A stretch of 64,000 nucleotides of DNA, taken from assembly GCA_028870315.1 (NCBI GenBank), contig JAGWPW010000045.1, forward strand, positions 18,249-82,248. Reading direction: 5' to 3'. Shown here piece after piece: positions 57,577 through 64,000 of this stretch. A program made the translations under genes and the position numbers. The stretch is from Sphingomonadales bacterium. Its GTDB lineage: Bacteria > Pseudomonadota > Alphaproteobacteria > Sphingomonadales > Sphingomonadaceae. Under the pieces are notes generated by a model that had not been told where the DNA came from, did not search any database, and saw nothing but the letters and a program-made list of their open reading frames with translations. The stretch's first letter is position 1, and every line of letters begins with the position of its first letter.

Positions 57577-59109
57577 ATGAACAGCCTTTACGACGATCTG
57601 CGCAGCACGCTTTACAGCATCTGGCAGCGGCGCTGGCTGGCGCTCGCGATCGCCTGGACGGTCTGCCTTGCCGGCTGGCTGGTGGTGGCGATGATTCCCA
57701 ACACCTATCAGGCGAATGCAAGGGTTTATGTGACGCTTTACGACCCGCTTTCGGGCGAGGTCGGGATCGGCGCGGGCGATCGCAAGAGCACGCTCGACCA
57801 GGTTCGCGACACGCTGACGAGCACCGCGCATCTCGAACAGATCGTGCGCGGCACGCGGCTCGGCGAGCGGGTAACCAGCCGCGAGCAGATGGAATCGGCG
57901 ATCGCGGCGCTGCGCAACAATATCAAGATCGTCGCCGACCAGGACAATCTTTTCGAGATCTCGGCGACGACCAGCGCCGGGCACCTGCCCGATGCCGACA
58001 ATGCACGGCTGGCGAAGGCGATCGTCGACAAGGTGATCGCGATCTTCCGCGACGCCGACCTGAACGCGGGACGCAGTTCGGTCGAGGAGACGACGCATTT
58101 CCTCGACCAGCAGCTCGCCCAGCGCGGTGCCGCGCTCCAGGCCGCCGATCAGCGCCGCAGCGCCTTTGTGGCACGATATCCCGAGCTTGCCACAGGCGGC
58201 GTCTCGCTCGTCCAGCAGCTCGAAACCAGCCGTTCGGAGCTGCGCAGCATCGAGGGTGACATCGCCGCGGCGCAAAGTTCGCTCGCCTCGGTCAACGCCC
58301 AGCTCGCCGCGACCCCGGCCACGCTGCCGGGCACGGTTACCGGCGGCGGCGGCACCCGCGCCGCGCTGGCGCAGGCACAGGCTGATCTTGCCGGGCTGCG
58401 GGCGCGCGGGCTTACCGACAACCACCCCGACGTCATCGAGGCGAGGAACCAGATCACGGCGCTGCGCGGCGAGCTCGCCTCGGAAGGCAGCGCGCCCGTG
58501 GCCGGGGGCATGCCCAATCCCGCCTACAGCGCGCTGCTGTCGCTGCGCGCGGATCGCCAGTCGAACCTCATGGCGCTCCAGGCGCGGCATGCCGCGGTCG
58601 AGGCCGATCTCAACCAGGCCGTCTCGGCGCAGACCAGCAATCCCGAAATTGCCGCCGAGGCGCAGACGATCAGCCGCGACTATGACGTCCTCAAGCAGCA
58701 ATATGACAAGCTGCTCGCCGATCGCGAGGCGCTGAAGCTGCGCGGGACGGTCGAGAATTCGGGCGATGGCGCCAAATTCCAGGTGATCGACCCGCCCACC
58801 GTGCCGCATTCGCCGATCGCGCCCAACCGCGCGCTGCTGCTGTTCGCGGTGCTCGCGGTCGGCATCGGCGCGGGGCTCGGCGCCGCCTATGCGGTGGGCG
58901 AGCTGCGATCGACCTTCGGTACCACCGCAAGGCTCGAACGGATGACCGGGCTGCCGGTGCTGGGCGCGATCTCGCGCTCGCTGACCGAGGACGCCTGCCG
59001 GCTGCGGCAGACGCGGCTCCGATATTTCTTTGGCGCGGCGGCGATGCTGGGGGTGGTGTTCATGATGCTGATCGTCGTCGAATTCGTGCTGCGCGGATCG
59101 GTCGCATGA
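57577..59109 (+). CDS. XrtA system polysaccharide chain length determinant (Wzz-like)
   Basis: SIWQRRWLALAIAWTVCLAGWLVVAMIPNTYQANARVYVTLYDPL; C-terminal TM; coiled coil. Confidence 0.92.
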   Translation: MNSLYDDLRSTLYSIWQRRWLALAIAWTVCLAGWLVVAMIPNTYQANARVYVTLYDPLSGEVGIGAGDRKSTLDQVRDTLTSTAHLEQIVRGTRLGERVTSREQMESAIAALRNNIKIVADQDNLFEISATTSAGHLPDADNARLAKAIVDKVIAIFRDADLNAGRSSVEETTHFLDQQLAQRGAALQAADQRRSAFVARYPELATGGVSLVQQLETSRSELRSIEGDIAAAQSSLASVNAQLAATPATLPGTVTGGGGTRAALAQAQADLAGLRARGLTDNHPDVIEARNQITALRGELASEGSAPVAGGMPNPAYSALLSLRADRQSNLMALQARHAAVEADLNQAVSAQTSNPEIAAEAQTISRDYDVLKQQYDKLLADREALKLRGTVENSGDGAKFQVIDPPTVPHSPIAPNRALLLFAVLAVGIGAGLGAAYAVGELRSTFGTTARLERMTGLPVLGAISRSLTEDACRLRQTRLRYFFGAAAMLGVVFMMLIVVEFVLRGSVA

Positions 59110-60092
59110 AAGGGCGCGGCACGAGCGAGCGGCATGCCGACGCGCGGCTGCCGGTGGCGCCGGCCTCGATTCTCGACCGGGCGCTCGCCGCCTTCGAGGC
59201 GGGATCGCTCGCCGGCAAGGCACCGGTGGCAGCGCACGCGCCGCAGGGAGCGGGCACCGCGAAGCTGGCGGCGGTGATCGCCGGGATCTTTCCCATGGAC
59301 GCCGGCGCCCCTTCTCCGGTCCTGGCGGTCCGGACCCCGATCGCGGCGGCGCCGTCCGAATTTCGCGGCGGGTTTTACCGCATCGATCGTGGCGCGCTGG
59401 CCGATGCCGGGCTCATCGTCCCCGAAAGCGGCATCACCGCGCAGCTTGAGGAGTTCCGTCTCGTCAAGCGCCAGATCCTGCAACAGGCCGAGGCGATGCG
59501 CCGCGAGGGCGGCGGCGGTGCCGCGCAGCGCATCCTTGTCACCTCGCCGCTGCCGGGCGAGGGCAAGAGCTTCTGCGCAGCCAATCTCGCGCTTTCGATC
59601 GCCGCCGAGCGCGACAGCGAGGTGGTGCTGGTCGACTTCGACGCCGCCAAGAACACCGTGCTCAATATGTTTGGCCTGCCCGCCGGGCCGGGGCTCATCG
59701 ACGCGCTGGCCGATCCGGCGATCGACATCCTCGATTGCGTGATGCGCACCGACATGCCCGGTCTTTCGGTGCTGCCGGGCGGGCACTCGACCAGCATGGA
59801 CAATGAATATCTCGCCTCGGCGCGCGCGCATGCGGTGCTCGACGCGCTGACCTGTGGCGCGCCCAACCGCATCGTGCTGTTCGACACCCCGCCGACGCTC
59901 GCCGCCTCGCTGCCGGTCGAGGTCGCCAAGCTGGTTGGCCAGGTGGTGCTGGTGGTGCTGGCCGACCACACCAGCCAGGGGGCGATCGAGGATGCGGTCT
60001 CGCTGCTGTCGGGCTGCCCGAACCTGCAACTGCTGCTGAACGCGGTGCAGTTCAGCCCCAGCGGCCGTCGTTTCGGAACCTATTACCAGTAG
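59106..60092 (+). CDS. polysaccharide biosynthesis tyrosine autokinase-like ATPase (BY-kinase), XrtA locus
   Basis: VTSPLPGEGKSFCAANLALSIA Walker A; VVLVDFDAAKNTVLNMFGLP; RIVLFDTPP; C-terminus GTYYQ. Confidence 0.88.
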   Translation: MKGRGTSERHADARLPVAPASILDRALAAFEAGSLAGKAPVAAHAPQGAGTAKLAAVIAGIFPMDAGAPSPVLAVRTPIAAAPSEFRGGFYRIDRGALADAGLIVPESGITAQLEEFRLVKRQILQQAEAMRREGGGGAAQRILVTSPLPGEGKSFCAANLALSIAAERDSEVVLVDFDAAKNTVLNMFGLPAGPGLIDALADPAIDILDCVMRTDMPGLSVLPGGHSTSMDNEYLASARAHAVLDALTCGAPNRIVLFDTPPTLAASLPVEVAKLVGQVVLVVLADHTSQGAIEDAVSLLSGCPNLQLLLNAVQFSPSGRRFGTYYQ

Positions 60093-60102
60093 CGATGGCG
60101 CG

Positions 60103-61920
60103 ATGATCCGCATCCGCTGCCCGTTGGTCCCCGCGCTGCTGAGCGGCGCCGTGCTCGCCGCGCTGCCGGCGATGCAGGCGCAAGCCGCGACCGCCGCAGC
60201 GCCGACGGTGGCGATCGGGGTGATGTCCGGGACGGGGGGCGATCCGGCCCCGGCGAGCGATCCCACGCTGAACGACGAGGATGGCCAATCGGCGCCGTCC
60301 GCTGCGGACGGATCGCCAGCCCTGCCCGCCGATTTCGGCGCCGGCGGCCAGGGCGATGGCCTCGACCATGCCGCGGCGGGTGGGAGCAGGCACAGCCATA
60401 TCGCGCCCTATATCGAGGCGCAGCAGGTCATCGATGCCGAGGTGAGCCCGCAATCCGACATCGCCAATTACACCGCGCTCACCGCCGGGGTCGATGCCTC
60501 GATCACCGGCCGCAACAACCAGGGCACGCTGTCGCTGCTGTATCAGCGGCAGATCGGCGAAGGTGGCGGCGCGGCGAGCGCCGACATCTTCTCAGGGCTG
60601 GGGCGCGTCAGCCTGGGCGTCGTCCCCGACACGCTGCGGATCGATGCCGCCGGCTATGCGACCAGCACCGAGGTGCTCGGCAATGGCGCCGCGATCCCCG
60701 ACATCACCACCGGCAACGCCGGGCTGACGCAGATCTATGGCGCGGTAGTCGGGCCGACGCTCACCACCGGCACCGGCGATCTTCACCTCGATGCCCATTA
60801 TCACCTCGGCTACGATTACGTCGGCACGCCGGGCGGCTTCACCGCCGAAAATGGCCCGGCGATCGGCACCATCCGCGAGGATGACACAGTCCAGGACGCG
60901 GGCGCGCGGCTTTCGAGCCATCCCGGCGATCTCGCCCCGGTGGGTCTCGCGCTCGAAGGGGGCTGGTACGCCGAGGACATCTCGGTGCTGGCGCAACGCA
61001 TCACCGACGAGCATGTGCGCGCCGAGACGACGATCCCCGTCGCCGGGCATGTCGCGCTGGTCGGCGGCATCGGCTATGAGCATGTCGAGGTTTCAAGCCG
61101 CAACGCGGTGCTCGATGCGCAGGGCAATCCGGTCTATGCCACAGATGGCTCGATCGTCACCGACAATACCGGGCCGCGCTACATCGCCTTCGACACCTCG
61201 GGGCTGATCTGGGACGTGGGTGTGCTGTGGCGGCCGAGTTCGCGCACCAGCCTCGAAGCACATGTCGGCCGGCGCTATGGCGATATCGGCGGCTATGGCC
61301 TGTTCTCGTGGCGGCCGAGCTCGCGCCAGGCGCTCAATATCGCGGTCTATAACAACATGGCCGGTTTCGGCGGCGAACTCGACAGCTCGCTGATCGACCT
61401 TTCCACCCAGTTCCAGACCGTGCGCAACGCGCTGACCGGCAATATCTCGCCCTGCGTCGGCTCGGCGACCGGCGGCACCTGCCTTACCGGCATGCTCGGC
61501 GCGCTGCGTTCGACGGTGTTCCGCAGCCGGGGGGTGAGCGCGAGCTACACGCTTGATCTTGGCCGGATTCAGGCAGGGATCGGCGCGGGCTACGACCGCC
61601 GCCAATATATCGGCGCGGCCGGCACGGTGCTGGCAATCGACAATGGCGCGGTCGATCAGAACAGCTGGGTCACCGGCTTCGTGACCTATGCGCTCGACCG
61701 CAGATCCTCGCTGTCGGGCACGCTCGATGCCTACTGGTTCCGAACCGGACTGGCTTTGGGTGGCGATCTTAACGCTGTGGGTGCAACAGCGGTCTATGAA
61801 CGGCGTATCGGACGCAACCTGTCGGGCAGCGCGGCGATCGGCATCGACGCGATCAATCAGCAGGCGCTTGCCGAGGTATGGAGCACATCGGGCGAACTCG
61901 GCGTGCGATATACCTTCTGA
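60103..61920 (+). CDS. PEP-CTERM system-associated outer-membrane beta-barrel protein
   Basis: Signal peptide; repeated beta-strand pattern ending ELGVRYTF; position between kinase and ATPase of the XrtA locus. Confidence 0.82.
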   Translation: MIRIRCPLVPALLSGAVLAALPAMQAQAATAAAPTVAIGVMSGTGGDPAPASDPTLNDEDGQSAPSAADGSPALPADFGAGGQGDGLDHAAAGGSRHSHIAPYIEAQQVIDAEVSPQSDIANYTALTAGVDASITGRNNQGTLSLLYQRQIGEGGGAASADIFSGLGRVSLGVVPDTLRIDAAGYATSTEVLGNGAAIPDITTGNAGLTQIYGAVVGPTLTTGTGDLHLDAHYHLGYDYVGTPGGFTAENGPAIGTIREDDTVQDAGARLSSHPGDLAPVGLALEGGWYAEDISVLAQRITDEHVRAETTIPVAGHVALVGGIGYEHVEVSSRNAVLDAQGNPVYATDGSIVTDNTGPRYIAFDTSGLIWDVGVLWRPSSRTSLEAHVGRRYGDIGGYGLFSWRPSSRQALNIAVYNNMAGFGGELDSSLIDLSTQFQTVRNALTGNISPCVGSATGGTCLTGMLGALRSTVFRSRGVSASYTLDLGRIQAGIGAGYDRRQYIGAAGTVLAIDNGAVDQNSWVTGFVTYALDRRSSLSGTLDAYWFRTGLALGGDLNAVGATAVYERRIGRNLSGSAAIGIDAINQQALAEVWSTSGELGVRYTF

Positions 61921-61940
61921 TGGATGGAGTGGTTGAGGAA

Positions 61941-63110
61941 ATGTACAGCGAATTCTATGGCTTCGCCGGGCGTCCCTTCCAGCTTACGCCGGACCCGGCG
62001 TTCTATTTCGAAAGCCGCACGCATCGCAAGGCGCTGTCCTACCTCGGCTATGGGCTGGCCCAGGGCGAAGGCTTCATCGTCATCACCGGCGAGATCGGGG
62101 CCGGCAAATCGACCCTTGCCGCGCATCTGATGGCAACGATCGATGCCGCGCGGCTCACCGTCGGCCGGCTGGCGAGCGCGCGGCTCGACGGCGATGACGT
62201 CATCCCCGCGGTCGCGGCGGCCTTCGGGCTGGCTGGCGATGCGCCAGGCGCGGGCGCGCGCGACAAGCTGGTGCTGCTCGACGCCATCGAGCAGTTCCTC
62301 CACGCCGAGGCGCGCGCCGGCCGCCGTTCGCTGCTGGTGGTCGATGAGGCGCAGAATCTGACCATCGATGCGCTTGAGGAACTGCGCGCGCTGACCAATT
62401 TCCAGCTCGGCGCGCATCCGCTGCTCCAGATCGTGCTGCTCGGCCAGCCCGAATTCCGCAGTCGCCTGCAATCGCACCCGGAGCTCGAGCAATTGCGCCA
62501 GCGGGTGATCGCTTCGCATCACCTCGAAGCGCTCGATCCCGAGGAGGTGGAGCGCTATGTGCTGCACCGGCTGCGCTGCGTCGGCTGGCAGGGCCGGCCC
62601 GATTTCGCGACCGAACTGTTCGCGCCGCTCCATGCGGCGAGCGAAGGGGTGCCGCGCCGCATCAACCAGATCGTCAACCGCCTGCTGCTGCTCGGCGCGG
62701 TCGAGCAGCGCGCGCATCTCGATGCGCCGATGCTCGAACAGGCAATCGCCGATCTCGAAGCGGATGCGGCGCTGCCGCCCGGCGCCACGCACCTGCGCAA
62801 ACCGGCTGCGGCACCGGCCGAAGGCGGCGCCGATCCGCCGCCGCCCGCAGCGGATGCCGCGCCGGGCCTTGAGGATGCGTCGACCAGCCGCGATGCCCAG
62901 ATCGCCGAGCTGCAACAGGCGGTTCTCGAACTTGCCGAAACCGGCGAAGCCAGCCGATCCGGGCGCCAGGCTATCGAAATCGCCGCGCTTCAGGAACGGC
63001 TCGCGGCGCTCGAAAGCCGCGTGATCGAACAGGAACGCGCGCTGCGCCACACACTCACCATGCTGATCGAATGGATCGAATGCGATGAAACCCACCTCGC
63101 CGCGGCCTGA
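61941..63110 (+). CDS. XrtA/PEP-CTERM system-associated ATPase (ExeA-like AAA)
   Basis: MYSEFYGFAGRPFQLTPDPAFYFESRTHRKALSYLGYGLAQGEGFIVITGEIGAGKSTLAAHL; alternative start at 61920. Confidence 0.93.
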   Translation: MYSEFYGFAGRPFQLTPDPAFYFESRTHRKALSYLGYGLAQGEGFIVITGEIGAGKSTLAAHLMATIDAARLTVGRLASARLDGDDVIPAVAAAFGLAGDAPGAGARDKLVLLDAIEQFLHAEARAGRRSLLVVDEAQNLTIDALEELRALTNFQLGAHPLLQIVLLGQPEFRSRLQSHPELEQLRQRVIASHHLEALDPEEVERYVLHRLRCVGWQGRPDFATELFAPLHAASEGVPRRINQIVNRLLLLGAVEQRAHLDAPMLEQAIADLEADAALPPGATHLRKPAAAPAEGGADPPPPAADAAPGLEDASTSRDAQIAELQQAVLELAETGEASRSGRQAIEIAALQERLAALESRVIEQERALRHTLTMLIEWIECDETHLAAA

Positions 63111-64000
63111 CGGGGCACGCGCCGCCCAAGCGCGCCCGAAGTCCGAAAAGAAGCCGGCGCGCGCGCCCGCCCGCGCCGACGCCGATGACGATCTGCCACA
63201 GGTCAACGGCCTTTCGGTCGATGTCGAGGACTGGTTCCAGGTCGGCGCGTTCGAAGGGGTGATCGCGCGCGAAAGCTGGGCGGGGCTCGCCGACCGGATC
63301 GAGCGCAATTGCACCGCGATCCTCGATCTGTTCGCGCAGGCCGACATCAAGGCGACCTTCTTCACGCTCGGCTGGGTCGCAAAGCGGCATCCGGCGCTGC
63401 TGCGCCGCATCGCCGATGCCGGGCACGAGGTGGCCAGCCATGGCTGGGACCATGCCCGCGTCTTCAGGATGGATGCGAAAAGCTTCGGCGAAGACATTCG
63501 CAAAGCACGCGAAGCGATCGAGGATGCCTGCGGCGTGCGGGTGATGGGCTATCGCGCGCCGAGCTTCTCGATCGACCAGCGCACGCCCTGGGCCTATATG
63601 GTGCTGGCCGAACAGGGCTATGCCTATAGTTCGAGCGTCGCGCCGATCGTGCATGATCACTATGGCTGGCGCGAGGCGCCGCGCTTTGCCTTCAAGCCGC
63701 TGCCCTGGTCCGAGCTGCTCGAAATCCCGGTCACCACCGCGCAATTCGGCAATCGCCGGCTGGCCGCGGGCGGTGGCGGCTTCTTCCGCCTGCTGCCCTA
63801 CCGCTTTTCGCGCTGGGCGATCGGCAAGGTCAATTCGCACGAGGACCGGCCGGCGGTGTTCTATTTCCACCCCTGGGAAATCGATGCCGGCCAGCCGCGC
63901 GTGCCCGGCGCGCCGTTGCGCTCGCGGCTGCGCCATTACACCAATATCGAAGGCATGGAGGACAAGCTGCGCCGCCTGCTGGATGATTTCGCGTGGGGGC
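63085..64000 (+). CDS. XrtA system polysaccharide deacetylase (partial, runs off window end)
   Basis: VNGLSVDVEDWFQVGAFEGVIARESWAGLADRIERNCTAILDLFAQADIKATFFTLGWVAKRHPALLRRIADAGHEVASHGWDHARVF; VFYFHPWEIDAGQPR. Confidence 0.93.
   Translation, partial: MKPTSPRPDGARAAQARPKSEKKPARAPARADADDDLPQVNGLSVDVEDWFQVGAFEGVIARESWAGLADRIERNCTAILDLFAQADIKATFFTLGWVAKRHPALLRRIADAGHEVASHGWDHARVFRMDAKSFGEDIRKAREAIEDACGVRVMGYRAPSFSIDQRTPWAYMVLAEQGYAYSSSVAPIVHDHYGWREAPRFAFKPLPWSELLEIPVTTAQFGNRRLAAGGGGFFRLLPYRFSRWAIGKVNSHEDRPAVFYFHPWEIDAGQPRVPGAPLRSRLRHYTNIEGMEDKLRRLLDDFAWG

Overview
64-kb, very GC-rich window. Gene content and the exosortase-A style EPS locus suggest an alphaproteobacterium, probably Sphingomonadales (inference only). 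Coding is dense, with no tRNA, rRNA, CRISPR array, transposase or prophage recognised. Blocks: (1) ~1-10.5 kb, a sulfur-themed region: SulP permease (partial), VOC protein, sulfotransferase, AraC regulator, SDR, Zn-ADH, alkylsulfatase-like MBL hydrolase, then cysD-cysNC-cysQ (PAPS synthesis and PAP removal). (2) ~10.5-19.5 kb: two acyl-CoA ligases, TetR, AcuI-like reductase, and housekeeping hisZ-purA plus a winged-helix protein. (3) ~19.7-29.2 kb: a compact minus-strand catabolic operon (VOC, DUF1214-like, sulfotransferase, Zn-ADH, second DUF1214-like, DUF35 Zn-ribbon, Ltp2/SCP2-thiolase-like) divergent from a TetR gene with a clear palindromic operator candidate, then a signal-less periplasmic-binding-fold protein and an enoyl-CoA hydratase. 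(4) ~29.2-43.3 kb: a coenzyme F420 biosynthesis locus (cofC, npdG, cofE, cofD, CofG/CofH-fused fbiC). cofC/npdG are coupled to an SDR-MFS-TIM barrel-NTF2 operon and fbiC is followed by an NAD-type Mo formate dehydrogenase fdsGBAD. (5) ~43.5-51.1 kb: alpha/beta hydrolase, trxB, and a LysR-regulated FUSC/DUF1656/HlyD/OMF efflux system. (6) ~51.1-64 kb: an exosortase-A (XrtA/PEP-CTERM) associated polysaccharide locus running off the window end. The strongest leads are the F420 locus embedded in a catabolic operon, and the two sulfotransferase-containing catabolic modules next to a dedicated-looking PAPS supply.
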